Source: Flavobacteriales bacterium (GTDB taxonomy: Bacteria > Bacteroidota > Bacteroidia > Flavobacteriales_F > PHOS-HE28). Taken from it: a stretch of 64,000 nt of DNA. Below, piece after piece: positions 1-9,151 of the stretch (position 1 is the first letter of the stretch; the number at the start of each line of letters is the position of its first letter). The stretch covers positions 1,736,001-1,800,000 of the forward strand of contig JADJXH010000004.1 in NCBI GenBank assembly GCA_016715895.1, read 5' to 3'. The notes under the pieces are model-generated. The model worked only from the letters and a program-made list of their open reading frames with translations. It was not told where the DNA came from and searched no databases. Position numbers and translations under genes: made by a program.

Positions 1-244
1 GCAGGGCCTTGAGGTCGGCGTACTCGGGCGAGCCGTACCAGCGCTGCGCCTGTTCCATGCTGGGGAACTCGATCATCACCGGGAAGGTGGGCCGCTGTTC
101 GCCCTCGATCACCTGTAGCGGGCCGCCGATGGCCACGTAGCGGCCGCCGTACTGGTCCACGGTGGCCATCACGCGTTCGCGGTACTGTTGCATGCCCTGC
201 TCATCGGTGATGGACAGGATGTCGAAGAATCCGAAGGTCTTCAT
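1..244 (-). CDS. DUF1330 domain protein, 3' end missing
   Basis: About 81 residues are visible and the C-terminus runs off the left edge. It begins MKTFGFFDILSIT from an ATG at 244. A small ferredoxin-like dimeric alpha/beta barrel of the DUF1330 type is indicated by the YxExV-like helix (EQGMQQYRERVMATVDQYGG), the strand RYVAIGGPLQVIEG, and the ending motif EFPSMEQAQRWYGSPEY, which matches the family's F..xxAxxWYxSxEY signature. The biochemical role of this family is not established; no signal peptide is seen, so it is probably cytosolic. It lies upstream of, and on the same strand as nothing else visible on the left. Confidence 0.7.
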   Translation of the reverse strand, partial: MKTFGFFDILSITDEQGMQQYRERVMATVDQYGGRYVAIGGPLQVIEGEQRPTFPVMIEFPSMEQAQRWYGSPEYADLKAL

Positions 245-356
245 GGGTGTGCGGGTTGATGGCGCAAAACTGCCGGGGGCGGGGGGCGGCCGCATTGAAC
301 GAATGCGACATGGTGGGGGATCGGCCCGCTCTGTCGGCTGCGTGCCGGGTGGTCGA

Positions 357-968
357 TCACCGGCGTGCCTGGCCGATCATCCACCCGTACACCGCCAGCA
401 TCCACAGCGCGCAGAAGGGCCCCATGTCCAGCATGCCGATGCGGTCCGGCGGATCGGGGAAGGCGGCCATGTTGATCGCGAAGAGCAGTACCCCGCAGAG
501 CATGCCGGTGATGCTGAGCGCCTTCCCGAATGCGGACAAGCGCCATAGATGGACAGCGAAGAGGGTGATGCTGGCGGCGATGAGGCAGTCCCACGCGATG
601 TCGAGGCCGAAGTGCACGGCGTTGCCCAGTTCCACGAGCGCTGCGCGCGAGGGGGCGGTCTCCTGCACCCGATCGTAGGCCGCAAAGAGCGCCTGCTGCA
701 CGGTGAGCATGACCAGCACCGTGATGCCCGCAGCCGCACCGAGGAAGCCGGCGATGCGCGCTCCCACGCGTGGCGTGCCCTGTTCCACGGCATTTACCAG
801 ACCGAGCGAGGCGATCGCGACCAGCGGTCCGAACGCGAACGCGAGGACCTGTGCAGGCCTGTCGGGCAGGGGCAGGAAGGCCGCGCCGAAGTAGGCGAGG
901 ATGGCGGCGATGCCGCAGAGGCCGCCCGTGATGATCCACCTCCGGTCAAGACCTTCAGCGTGCCGCAT
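357..968 (-). CDS. Small polytopic membrane protein, unknown function
   Basis: A 203-residue protein starting MRHAEGLDRRWIITGG at the ATG at 968; the longer frame upstream has no membrane or signal character and would run far into the divergent protease gene. About six hydrophobic segments are visible, and it ends with the motif RIGMLDMGPFCALWMLAVYG and a short basic tail, so it is probably an inner-membrane protein. It is transcribed away from the protease gene that starts at 1039. A decayed fragment of a close relative, with the same C-terminal motif, lies near 9190-9290. I do not recognise a named family with confidence. Confidence 0.6.
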   Translation of the reverse strand: MRHAEGLDRRWIITGGLCGIAAILAYFGAAFLPLPDRPAQVLAFAFGPLVAIASLGLVNAVEQGTPRVGARIAGFLGAAAGITVLVMLTVQQALFAAYDRVQETAPSRAALVELGNAVHFGLDIAWDCLIAASITLFAVHLWRLSAFGKALSITGMLCGVLLFAINMAAFPDPPDRIGMLDMGPFCALWMLAVYGWMIGQARR

Positions 969-1038
969 GCACGGAGGACGGTGGACCCTGCAGGAAGTTA
1001 CAGCCCACGGTCCGTTGGCGTTGCACAACTTCGCATCC

Positions 1039-2520
1039 ATGCTGCGACGCGCGATCGTCCTCCTTGCCACGGTGAGCCCGACCCTGTCATCCGTGTACGC
1101 CCAATCCTGCTCGTGCCCCGCCACCTACGATTGGATGGTGCGCACGTTCGAGGAGAACGACGCGGGTTTCCAGCTCGTGGTGGACCGCAAAGGCCAGGCC
1201 GCCTATGCCGAGCACACCCAGGCCCTGCGCGCCCAGGCCGACAGCGCCACCGATCTGGTCGCCTGCTCCCGGGTGCTCGACGAATGGCTCCACTGGTTCC
1301 GCAGGGGGCACATCGGCATCGGGCCCACCGAGCAGGCGCAACAGGCGGATCGGCAGCACAAGGAGAGCATACCTGTTGCCGCGACGGCCTTCCCCGCTGG
1401 CCGCCTGGTGAAGCTCACCGAGGCGGAACTGGTGAAGCGCCTGGAGCGTGCGGGCAGCGCGCGGCACCCCTTGGAGGGCGTGTGGACCTTGGGGCCCTAC
1501 CGCGTGGGCATCGTGCGCCAGCCGAAGGACAGCACGCGCTTCGATGCGGTGATCCTGGCCTCGGAGAACAAGAACTGGAAGCCCGGTGAGGTGAAGGTGG
1601 AACTGCACCGGCAGGCGGACGGGCGCTATGCGGGCACCTTCTACATGGGCGACCATTCACCCGAACCGGTGGAGGCCACCCTGCAGGGCAGCAGCGGCAG
1701 CATGCTGCAGATGCGCGGTGTATGGATGCGCCAGGTGCCGGCGCCGCAGTTCTCCCCGGCGGAACGCATGCACCAGCGCGCGATGGACGCGGAAGCACCC
1801 TTCCTGGAGCGGCTCAGCGACCGCACGCTCTACCTGCGGATCCCCTCATTCGCCTTTGAGCAGAAGGCGGGGATCGACAGCGTGCTTGCCGCCAACGATG
1901 CGGTGATCCGCGCGGCGGAGAACCTGGTCATCGACATCCGCTACGGCACGGGGGGCAGCGATGCCAGCTACGCCGGGTTGATCCCCTACTTCTACACCGG
2001 GCCCATCCGCAGCGTGGGTGTGAAGCTGCGCGCCACCGAGCTGAACGCGGCGGGCTACGAGGCCTATGCCGACATGTTCGGCCGCGACACGGAGGATGGT
2101 CGGGAGTGCCTGGACATCGCCACACGCATGCGCGCCGCGCTCGGATCCTGGCTGGAGATGGACGAACAGCCGTGGACAGTGGACAGCGCGCACACCGTGC
2201 TGCCCTTCCCGCAACGGGTCGGCATCCTCTGCAACGAGGGCAACGGCAGCACGGATGAGCAGTTCCTGCTGGAGGCGCGCACGAGCTACAAGGTGAAGCT
2301 TTTCGGCCGGCCCACCTTCGGCTCGCTGGACGCGTCCAACATGCGGCAGGTCACCTCGCCCGATGGCTGCTTCCAGATGGGTTACACCATGAGCCTGAGT
2401 CATCGCCTGCCGCAGATGCCGGTGGACGTGATGGGTATCCAGCCGGACCACTACCTGGATGCGGGCATCCCGGAGATGGAGTGGGTGGGCTACGTGCAGG
2501 GTGTGTTGGAGGGGCGGTGA
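1039..2520 (+). CDS. Secreted S41-like (tail-specific protease family) peptidase
   Basis: A 493-residue protein. The start at 1039 is chosen because it opens a clear signal peptide (MLRRAIVLLATVSPTLSSVYAQ); longer frames add unrelated sequence over the divergent gene. The C-terminal half carries the S41 fold: the strand TLYLRIPSFAFEQ, the VIDIRYGTGGSDASY segment that is the usual DLRxNxGG region, and GILCNEGNGSTDEQF, where Ser404 is the likely nucleophile in place of the common TASAAE context. It ends with the family's GIQPDHYLD segment. It is probably periplasmic or surface-exposed and cleaves unknown protein substrates. There is no PDZ domain that I can see and no T9SS tail. Confidence 0.72.
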   Translation: MLRRAIVLLATVSPTLSSVYAQSCSCPATYDWMVRTFEENDAGFQLVVDRKGQAAYAEHTQALRAQADSATDLVACSRVLDEWLHWFRRGHIGIGPTEQAQQADRQHKESIPVAATAFPAGRLVKLTEAELVKRLERAGSARHPLEGVWTLGPYRVGIVRQPKDSTRFDAVILASENKNWKPGEVKVELHRQADGRYAGTFYMGDHSPEPVEATLQGSSGSMLQMRGVWMRQVPAPQFSPAERMHQRAMDAEAPFLERLSDRTLYLRIPSFAFEQKAGIDSVLAANDAVIRAAENLVIDIRYGTGGSDASYAGLIPYFYTGPIRSVGVKLRATELNAAGYEAYADMFGRDTEDGRECLDIATRMRAALGSWLEMDEQPWTVDSAHTVLPFPQRVGILCNEGNGSTDEQFLLEARTSYKVKLFGRPTFGSLDASNMRQVTSPDGCFQMGYTMSLSHRLPQMPVDVMGIQPDHYLDAGIPEMEWVGYVQGVLEGR

Positions 2521-2673
2521 ACGGAACGATCGTGGAACAGGGTGGCCACGAGGGCATCGGATACGGATCGTTGATCGAGCGCATGCGGTAGCGTGCATGC
2601 TCAACCTGTGGGTAACCTGCGGCACCGAACGACGGATCTTTTCGCATCTTCGGAATACCAAAAGACGTTGCCC

Positions 2674-3663
2674 ATGACCCGCACACTGCTCGTTGCCCTA
2701 TTGACCGTGGCAAGCACCATGGCCAGCGCCACCATCCATCGGGTGAACAATGCCGGCATCGCCGCCGACTTCACCACCCTTCAGGACGCGCATGATGCAG
2801 CACTGCCGGGGGATACCCTCCACCTCGAACCGTCCGGTCTTTCGTACGGGGGCTGCACCTTCATCAAGCCCCTGGTGGTGATCGGCCCGGGCTACTTCCT
2901 GAACCTCAACGCGGGGTTGCAGGCGAGCAGCGCAAGCGCCATCACCGGCGGCCTGCTCTTTGAGGCCGGCTCTGAAGGCTGCGTGGTGAGCGGCCTGGAC
3001 GTACAAGGCCAGACCACTGTAAAGGCCAGCCTGGTGCGTGTGGAACGCTGCCGCTTCTCCGGGGGCGGCATGAACCTGAACATCGCCTACAACTTCGCCG
3101 GCTTGAACCTGACGGGCGTGGTGGTGAACGGGTGCCATGTGGCCAATAATGTGAACGTCGGGGCGGGCAATAGCACGGTGAGCGACCTCACCATCAGCAA
3201 CACCTACGCCCGGCAGTTCAACTTCGCAACGTCCGGAAGCACGAGCGGAGAGATGCTCCATTGCGTGGCCGTAGGTGCGGGTTCCACGGCGCTTTTCGGC
3301 GGCTCGGGGATGATCATCTCCAACAGCATCTTCGACGGATCCGTCACGCCCGGCGCATCCACCTACCAGAACAATCTGTTCTCACAGGCCCCGGTGCCCG
3401 CCACCAACGGCAACCAGGTGAACGTGGACATGAGCACGGTGTTCGTCGGCGGCGCCGGGGATGCCCAGTTCGCCCTGGCCCCGGGCTCGCCCGCGCTGGG
3501 CGCGGGTACGGGCGGCGTGGACTGCGGGCTGTTCGCCGGTGCCGAACCCTATCAGCTCAGCGGACTGCCTCCAGTGCCGGCCATCTTCCAGTTCACAGCG
3601 CCCACTTCCACGGACCAAGGCACTCCGCTGCCCGTGACGCTGGGTTCACGCACCAACAACTGA
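2674..3663 (+). CDS. Secreted right-handed beta-helix protein (module copy 1, gene a)
   Basis: A 329-residue protein with a signal peptide (MTRTLLVALLTVASTMASA) from the ATG at 2674. After it comes ATIHRVNNAGIAADFTTLQDA, the usual opening of parallel beta-helix surface proteins, then many short irregular strands with Asn and Gly turns, and an ending of the type ALAPGSPALGAGTGGVDCG. No catalytic motif is visible. It has no T9SS tail of its own, but the next gene starts 5 bases after its stop and does, so the two are probably one transcript. The same pair occurs again, inverted, at 5623-7919. Adhesion or surface coating is an inference. Confidence 0.65.
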   Translation: MTRTLLVALLTVASTMASATIHRVNNAGIAADFTTLQDAHDAALPGDTLHLEPSGLSYGGCTFIKPLVVIGPGYFLNLNAGLQASSASAITGGLLFEAGSEGCVVSGLDVQGQTTVKASLVRVERCRFSGGGMNLNIAYNFAGLNLTGVVVNGCHVANNVNVGAGNSTVSDLTISNTYARQFNFATSGSTSGEMLHCVAVGAGSTALFGGSGMIISNSIFDGSVTPGASTYQNNLFSQAPVPATNGNQVNVDMSTVFVGGAGDAQFALAPGSPALGAGTGGVDCGLFAGAEPYQLSGLPPVPAIFQFTAPTSTDQGTPLPVTLGSRTNN

Positions 3664-3668
3664 CCGCC

Positions 3669-4424
3669 ATGGCACGCGCACAGCTGACCTTGGCGGCCCT
3701 GTTGGTGGGCAGCGCGACCATGGCCCAGAACATGGAGCGCGGCGAGTACTTCGTCGATGTGGATCCCGGCTTCGGCAACGGCACGCCCTTCACGGTGCCT
3801 GCACTGCCCGAGGTGAACGTGCTGGTGGACGTGGACATGAGCGCGCTGACCGCCGGGCATCACGTGCTGGGGGTCCGAATGAAGGACGCACAGGGGAACT
3901 GGGGGTTGACGAACCGGCGCAGCTTCCTGGTGCGCAGCATGGCCACGGGCGGTGAAATCGAGCGCGTGGAGGTCTTCCTCGATGCGGATCCCGGCTTCGG
4001 GAATGGCGTTCCGGTCAGTGTGACCCCGGCCCCTGAGATCGGCAACCTGCTGTTCGACGTCATCACCGATACGCTGTCCGCCGGCGCGCACACCCTGTTC
4101 GTGCGTTCACGCTCCTCCACCGGCGCCTGGTCGCTCACCAGCGCGCTCCCCTTCCTGTTGGTGGTGGGCATCGACGAGCTGGAGGCAGCAGGTCTAGCTG
4201 CGGGACCGAACCCCATGCAGGACCAGTTGGTCCTGCAGCGCAGGCTGGCGGACATGCCCATCGATCTCGAGTTGCGTGATGCGTCGGGCCGGGTGGTACT
4301 GCTGCAGCAATGGACCACGGACCGGCTCGAGCTGCCAACGGCAGGACTTTCAGCAGGTGGTTATCTGCTGGTGTTGAAGCGGCCGGATCTGGAGCCATTG
4401 ATCCTGCCGGTGATGAAGGAATAG
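3669..4424 (+). CDS. T9SS type A protein with two EYFxDxDPG repeats (module copy 1, gene b)
   Basis: A 251-residue protein with signal peptide MARAQLTLAALLVGSATMAQ. Two repeat units of about 75-80 residues begin GEYFVDVDPGFGNG (residue 25) and VEVFLDADPGFGNG (residue 100); each continues to a strand ending in a D.x.x.G.W motif (KDAQGNWGL, RSSTGAWSL). The C-terminal about 75 residues are a T9SS type A sorting domain (AGPNPMQDQLVLQ, then DASGRVVLL and AGLSAGGYLLVLK). The D-x-D-P-G-x-G-N-G core could bind calcium, but that is inference. It is the partner of the beta-helix gene 5 bases upstream and is homologous to the gene at 5623-6687, which has three units. Confidence 0.7.
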   Translation: MARAQLTLAALLVGSATMAQNMERGEYFVDVDPGFGNGTPFTVPALPEVNVLVDVDMSALTAGHHVLGVRMKDAQGNWGLTNRRSFLVRSMATGGEIERVEVFLDADPGFGNGVPVSVTPAPEIGNLLFDVITDTLSAGAHTLFVRSRSSTGAWSLTSALPFLLVVGIDELEAAGLAAGPNPMQDQLVLQRRLADMPIDLELRDASGRVVLLQQWTTDRLELPTAGLSAGGYLLVLKRPDLEPLILPVMKE

Positions 4425-4500
4425 TACCGGACCGTCGCGGCGGTGAACAGAACAGGCACTGAAGTGTACAGGCGGGCGACGCGTGCGATGGTTTGCCGCA

Positions 4501-5538
4501 ATGATCAGGATGGAGCCGTTCTCTCCCGCTCAGCCATTCTGGTCAGCCGCATTTTCGTTCTGGGCCATCCTGTGCGCACTCCCGATCCATGCCCAGCCCC
4601 AACCGCCCGCCTTCTGCTTCGTGATCTCCGAACCCGGTGATGCCGACAAGCCGTTGTCGCGCGCCTACGTGGTGCAGCAGCAGTACCGCGAGCGGGTCCG
4701 CTACACCAACTCGGACCAATACTGGCTCAAGCCGGACACCACGATCACGTTGCAGAGCCGCGATCTCTTCAAGGAGAGGAACGATGGTTGGCGCGTGTTC
4801 ACACCGGTCGTTGGCGTGGTCCGGAGCCGCCTCCTGGTGATCGCCGGCACCGACACCATGCGCATCGACCTGCCCGATGATATGCAGCCGCTGATCGATC
4901 GGGCCTGGGCGCGCTGGCCTGAGCCCTCGCCGGAGGTGATGCGCTTCAAACCCGGCCGCAGGTGGGACGTGAACACCTGCATCAACGAGTACCCAGCCGG
5001 TGTGGCCACGCACCAGGTCATCCTGAAGCGGCTGAAGCAGGAAGCGAACTGGGTGGATCCACCCGCGAACATCCCACCGCCGGGCATCCGTCCGCCGGAG
5101 CCGCGACGACCTATTGAGCCCATCGCCGCACCTGAGCCGAAGAGACCATCCACTCCGGAGGACTGGGACACGTTCTGGGCGGAACAGCCGCCGTTGAAGC
5201 AGGTGGTCGTCGAACGCACCAACGCCGACACGGTGTGGCTGCGCATCACCGGTCGCGTGATGCTGAACGGCGGTTGCGGCAGTGGCATGCCGATCATCGG
5301 CATCGAGATGCTGACCGACACGGGTTGGGTGGAGCGCATTCCGTTCGAACCCACCCAGATGGACTGCGGCCTGCCGTGGGTGGACTGGGAGGAACACCTG
5401 ATCGCCCTGCCGCTCCGGTGGTGGCTTCATGGCTATCGAAGGGTCGATGATGGCCTCTTCATACCCGGCACCTACCGCATCATCATGATGGGAGGGGATA
5501 TGAAGGAGATGCGAAGCCCATCGGTCCTCCTGCGTTGA
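4501..5538 (+). CDS. Secreted proline-rich protein, unknown function
   Basis: About 345 residues. The ATG at 4501 is preferred over a GTG at 4483; another ATG at 4510 is possible. A hydrophobic export signal (FWSAAFSFWAILCALPIHAQ) is followed by a first domain (about 35-185), a Pro-rich linker around residues 195-225 with repeated PPxP and RPxxP patterns, and a C-terminal domain with paired Cys and Trp residues (NGGCGSGMPIIGIEM, MDCGLPWVDWEEH). No family is recognised and there is no T9SS tail. It sits alone between the two inverted beta-helix modules and converges on the second of them. Confidence 0.55.
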   Translation: MIRMEPFSPAQPFWSAAFSFWAILCALPIHAQPQPPAFCFVISEPGDADKPLSRAYVVQQQYRERVRYTNSDQYWLKPDTTITLQSRDLFKERNDGWRVFTPVVGVVRSRLLVIAGTDTMRIDLPDDMQPLIDRAWARWPEPSPEVMRFKPGRRWDVNTCINEYPAGVATHQVILKRLKQEANWVDPPANIPPPGIRPPEPRRPIEPIAAPEPKRPSTPEDWDTFWAEQPPLKQVVVERTNADTVWLRITGRVMLNGGCGSGMPIIGIEMLTDTGWVERIPFEPTQMDCGLPWVDWEEHLIALPLRWWLHGYRRVDDGLFIPGTYRIIMMGGDMKEMRSPSVLLR

Positions 5539-5622
5539 CCGTCAGGCATGACCCGAGGTTGCTCCGGGCGTGCGATGTGATGACGCATGGACGGGATCAC
5601 CCGGGCGAGGGAAGGCGCGGCT

Positions 5623-6687
5623 TCAGCGCACCACCACGGGGAACCACCATTGCCGTTCACCCATCAGAACACCCACCGGGTAGGTGCCTGCAACGAACCC
5701 GTCCAAGGGCAGGTGGGTGTGCGCAGCGGCAGGCAGCAGCTTGTCCACCAGCACACGCCCCCGCACGTCCAACACGCGAACCTGGAAGGGGGAGGCTTCC
5801 GCCAATTGGATGGTGATGCCTGTGGAGGCCTGCGTGGGATTGGGTCCGACGCGCACAGGGTGCGCGAGCTGTTCCGGTACCGCGACCGTCCCGGTGATGG
5901 TCGTGTCGATGTTCACCACCACGCCGAACGGCGGTCCCCAGCCCCCGTCATCGTCTTGCGCACGCATCCAAAGCACCTGGGTGCCGGCGTTCACGGGCAC
6001 GGGGATGCCCCCGCCCTGGAACACTTCCACAGCGCTGTCGAAGTCGCCGTCCTCGGCCAGCATGGGCGTGCCCGCGCCTTCACCGGGGTCCGCATCGGCC
6101 CAGTATTCGGCCGCGCCCACATGGATGGCGGGGAAGGTGAGGCTGCTCGGGAGCACTTCGGTGACCACCTGGAACACGGGTCCCCAGTTGGCGTTCACAT
6201 CCAGCACGCGCAGGCCGAGGGTGTGCGTTCCGGGCGGCGGCAGGTTCGGGCTTTCAAGGCGCACCGCCTCCAACGCGGAGTCATAGTTCCCGTCGAAGGC
6301 CAGCAGGGTGCTGCCGTTGCCAGGGCCCGGGTCGGTGTCCCAGAAATACTCGCCCTGGGACACTTGGATGTTCGGGAGCAGGAGGCTTCCCTGCAACACC
6401 TCGAGCACGGTGCTGAAGGCCGGTCCCCAGGAACCGTCCTCGTCGCGCACGCGCAGGTGCAGCACATGCGGACCGGATGCGGGCAGGGAACCGGGCTCGG
6501 CGAGCACCTGTTCCAGCGCCTGTCCGAAGGTGCCGTCCACGGCCACCAGTGCGCTGCCGTTGCCGACGCCGGGATCCGTGTCCCAGAAGTACTCCCCTTG
6601 CTGGATGCCGGTCTGCGCCGTGGCCAGACCCGCGGAACACACGGCAAGTGCCAGGGTTCCGATCCGGAGCTTCATCGCGGCGCTCAT
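5623..6687 (-). CDS. T9SS type A protein with three EYFWDTDPG repeats (module copy 2, gene b)
   Basis: A 354-residue protein. The ATG at 6687 overlaps the stop of the upstream gene (TGATG), so translational coupling is likely; an ATG at 6675 (MKLRIGTLALAV) gives a tidier signal peptide and cannot be excluded. Three repeat units start near residues 31, 112 and 193 (GEYFWDTDPGVGNG, GEYFWDTDPGPGNG, AEYWADADPGEGAG), a period of 81, each with a later D-x-D-x-x-W-G-P motif. The last 75 residues are a T9SS type A sorting domain (VGPNPTQASTGITI, LDVRGRVLVD, FVAGTYPVGVL). It is a paralogue of the gene at 3669-4424 and probably displayed on the surface. Confidence 0.7.
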   Translation of the reverse strand: MSAAMKLRIGTLALAVCSAGLATAQTGIQQGEYFWDTDPGVGNGSALVAVDGTFGQALEQVLAEPGSLPASGPHVLHLRVRDEDGSWGPAFSTVLEVLQGSLLLPNIQVSQGEYFWDTDPGPGNGSTLLAFDGNYDSALEAVRLESPNLPPPGTHTLGLRVLDVNANWGPVFQVVTEVLPSSLTFPAIHVGAAEYWADADPGEGAGTPMLAEDGDFDSAVEVFQGGGIPVPVNAGTQVLWMRAQDDDGGWGPPFGVVVNIDTTITGTVAVPEQLAHPVRVGPNPTQASTGITIQLAEASPFQVRVLDVRGRVLVDKLLPAAAHTHLPLDGFVAGTYPVGVLMGERQWWFPVVVR

Positions 6688-7919
6688 CAACGATCGTAGC
6701 TAAGGCCCTTCACGCGCAGGGTGGAACCGCTCCGCACGTTGAAGGGATGTGCGGTGAGCACCACCCGGGCGGCGCCGGTGTGCATCGGGTGGAAGTTGTT
6801 CAGCGTGTAGCTGCCGCCGTACGCACCCGCATCGCCGGCGGTCAGGTCCAGGTCGTAGAACACCGGAGCCGGATTGCCCCCATCGATGCAGGCTCCCGGT
6901 GAGTTGAAGGTGCCGTCAGCGTTCAGGGTGATGGGCTGGTCGGACGTGTTGTTGGCGGCGAAGGTGAAGCCCGTGCTCACCGGGATGCTCACGTTGTCCG
7001 AGATGTGGTTGAAGTAGACGTTGATCTGTCCCTGGTTGCCGCTGTCGTTGTTGATGCCGCGGTTGGTGCCGCTCCAGGTGCGGGTCACCACGTTGTTCAT
7101 GACCTCCCAGATGCTGCCTGCGTTGGTGTTCGCCAGGTTGATGCCATAGGTGGAGAACTGGCCGGTGTACGCGATGATGGTATTGTTCCAGATCAGGTTC
7201 TGCACGGACGCGCTGTTGCCACCGTACACCTCGATGCCCATCCAGCCGTGCTGGATGTAGTTGTTCCTGATGTGCACCACCTGTGTGCCGGTGTTCACGA
7301 AGATGCCTTCATAGCTCACGATGCTCTTCACCTTGTTCCCGACCAACGCGCAGGTGTCGAGCTGCGGAGAGCTGCCACCTGGCGTCACCTCGATCCCCGG
7401 CGCGTTGACCTGCGAGGCGTCGATGTCACAGCCCACCACGTTCCCGAAATCGATCGCCACCGAGCCGTTCTGAAGCGTACAGCCGATCACGTCCACGTCG
7501 AACTCCGGGCTGTCGAGCAACAGGCTGCCGTTCACGAACCAGCTGTCCACCAGGTTCACCGTGGTGCCTCGGAGGGTGCCGCCTGCGTTCACGTTCACAC
7601 CGCCCGAGGTGTTGTACATGCCCACGATGGTCACCTCCCTTCCGGTGGCCCCGTTGATCGTGTAGAGGCCCTGCACATAGAAGAAATCGTCGTTCTCGAA
7701 GCTCAGGAACTGGAGGCTGGCGTTCACGGTGATGTTCTCGATCCAGGGGATGTTGCCCGCGCGGTTCTTGATGATGATCCGGTCCCCGTCCACCGAGGCG
7801 TTCACCGCGGAGGTGATGTTGGGATAGGCGGGCGACTGTCCGAACTCCTCCACCACCCGGTCGGTGGCCAGCAGGGGTAGGGTGGTAACCAGGGCTTGTG
7901 CAATGAGGATCGATCGCAT
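6687..7919 (-). CDS. Secreted right-handed beta-helix protein (module copy 2, gene a)
   Basis: A 410-residue protein from the ATG at 7919 with signal MRSILIAQALVTTLPLLA. The body is a parallel beta-helix: repeated short strands with N/G turns (IWNNTIIAYTG, IRNNYIQHGWMGIEVYGGN), as in pectate-lyase-like and copper-binding NosD-like repeats, and an ending in which a GAYGGSYTLNNFHP segment closes the helix. No catalytic signature is visible. It overlaps the downstream EYF-repeat gene by one base. The two genes mirror the pair at 2674-4424; the beta-helix bodies share architecture more than obvious sequence. Confidence 0.65.
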   Translation of the reverse strand: MRSILIAQALVTTLPLLATDRVVEEFGQSPAYPNITSAVNASVDGDRIIIKNRAGNIPWIENITVNASLQFLSFENDDFFYVQGLYTINGATGREVTIVGMYNTSGGVNVNAGGTLRGTTVNLVDSWFVNGSLLLDSPEFDVDVIGCTLQNGSVAIDFGNVVGCDIDASQVNAPGIEVTPGGSSPQLDTCALVGNKVKSIVSYEGIFVNTGTQVVHIRNNYIQHGWMGIEVYGGNSASVQNLIWNNTIIAYTGQFSTYGINLANTNAGSIWEVMNNVVTRTWSGTNRGINNDSGNQGQINVYFNHISDNVSIPVSTGFTFAANNTSDQPITLNADGTFNSPGACIDGGNPAPVFYDLDLTAGDAGAYGGSYTLNNFHPMHTGAARVVLTAHPFNVRSGSTLRVKGLSYDR

Positions 7920-7939
7920 GGTCAGGTGGTTGGGAGCGC

Positions 7940-7947
7940 CGAAGGTA
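7940..7947 (-). promoter_or_regulatory. Putative -7 promoter box TACCTTCG
   Basis: TACCTTCG lies about 20 bases upstream of the ATG at 7919 and fits the Bacteroidota -7 consensus TAnnTTTG at seven of eight positions including wildcards. No good -33 TTG was found at the expected distance, so this is a sequence-match prediction only. Confidence 0.35.
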
Positions 7948-8022
7948 GCAGCGCTTTCGCGATCCGGGGGCCTTCGAAGAAGCGGGTGGCCGAATGGCCG
8001 GTCGCAACGGTGCGATCACGGA

Positions 8023-9147
8023 TCAATGGGAACGCTCAATGATGAATCGTGCCTGGCACACACCCTCCGGGAGCACCACTCGAGCGGTGTAGCAGCCTGC
8101 GGACCAGATCCGCGCATCCAGGGTCGCCGTTTGCTGGAAGGCTTCGTCCAAGACCACGTGACCGGACGCATCGAACACCAGGAGCCGGCCTTCCGAGGAG
8201 ATCGAGCTGTGCACCGTCATGCTGCCGGAAGCTGGCGTGGGGAGAACGCGCAGCGTGGGCGAGGTCATCGGCTCCGCCACCAGGTTCGCGTTGGGCGCGC
8301 CCGCATGAACCATCAGGTAACTGCTCGCACCGACCTTCACCACGGTCGGATCGCCGCCCTGCACGTTCGTGCTCACATAACCGTTCCAGGTGCCACCGTT
8401 GGGCGAACTGTTGAACCAGATGCCGCCCATGGAGCTGCCATATAAGCGAAGCTCCGTGGGGCTTTCCACCGTGTAATTGCCCGTCCAGTTGTGCTGTGCG
8501 TCGGAGGGGATCATGGGCACGGCGCTGAAGTTCACCCCATCGGGCGAGAGGTAGTGGTAGGCGCCATCCTACGGTGCACCTGCGGGCGCGGCGTAATGCC
8601 AGCCTGGTCCGAAGTGGATCACGGCGGGATCGATCACGCGGTTGTCGCTCACATCCACGCGTGCACCGGGCTCGAAGGTGTAGTGGATGCCATCGGTACC
8701 GATCGCGGAATAGGTGTTCACGGTGGAGTCGAGCCCCATCCCCGGCATGCCGTCGCTGCTGGAGAAGTAGATGCGCAGGCTGTCGCCGTCGAGCACGGTC
8801 AATGTGGGGTCGAAGGGGCGCTGATAGCCGGGTGGGAGGCCGTTCACGTCGATCGGTTCAGGACCGCTCCACGAAGCGCCATTGTCATAGGAGAACTTCA
8901 CGGCCACGGGGTCCCAGGTGGGCGAGGGGTCGGGCTGGCGGAACCATTGGAACACGCAGGCGAGGGTGTCGCCGCGCCAGCGCACCGCCGACGGCACGCC
9001 GCTGCTGTCCTGGAACATGGCCGGCGGTCCGAAGGTGACGCCGTCATTCGACCACGACATCATGAGCGGGTTCTCCCAAGGCGGAGTTTGCGCGAGCGCG
9101 ATCGACGGAGCGAGCAGCATGCCCACGATGACGGAACAAGGACGCAC
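8023..9147 (-). pseudogene. Secreted T9SS protein gene interrupted by one in-frame TAG
   Basis: Two open segments in the same frame (8569-9147 and from about 8566 down to 8023) are separated only by a TAG at 8569-8571. Reading through gives one continuous 374-codon protein: a signal segment (VIVGMLLAPSIALAQ), a body with sialidase-like Asp-box style strands (SWSNDGVTFG, FSYDNGASWSGP, IGTDGIHYTFEPG, YHYLSPDGVNFS), and a T9SS-type tail (LRVLPTPASGSMTVH, FDASGHVVLDE, WSAGCYTARVVLPEG). A single change of CAG to TAG would explain it, so it is either a recent nonsense mutation or a sequencing error. The first codon used is GTG at 9147; ATG at 9120 is an alternative. Confidence 0.65.
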
Positions 9148-9151
9148 GGCA

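Noticed and set aside
8569..8571. Programmed readthrough or recoding at the TAG
   Set aside because: No neighbouring stem-loop, selenocysteine or pyrrolysine context was seen, and no other gene here uses TAG internally; TAG ends several genes normally. Mutation or error is simpler.
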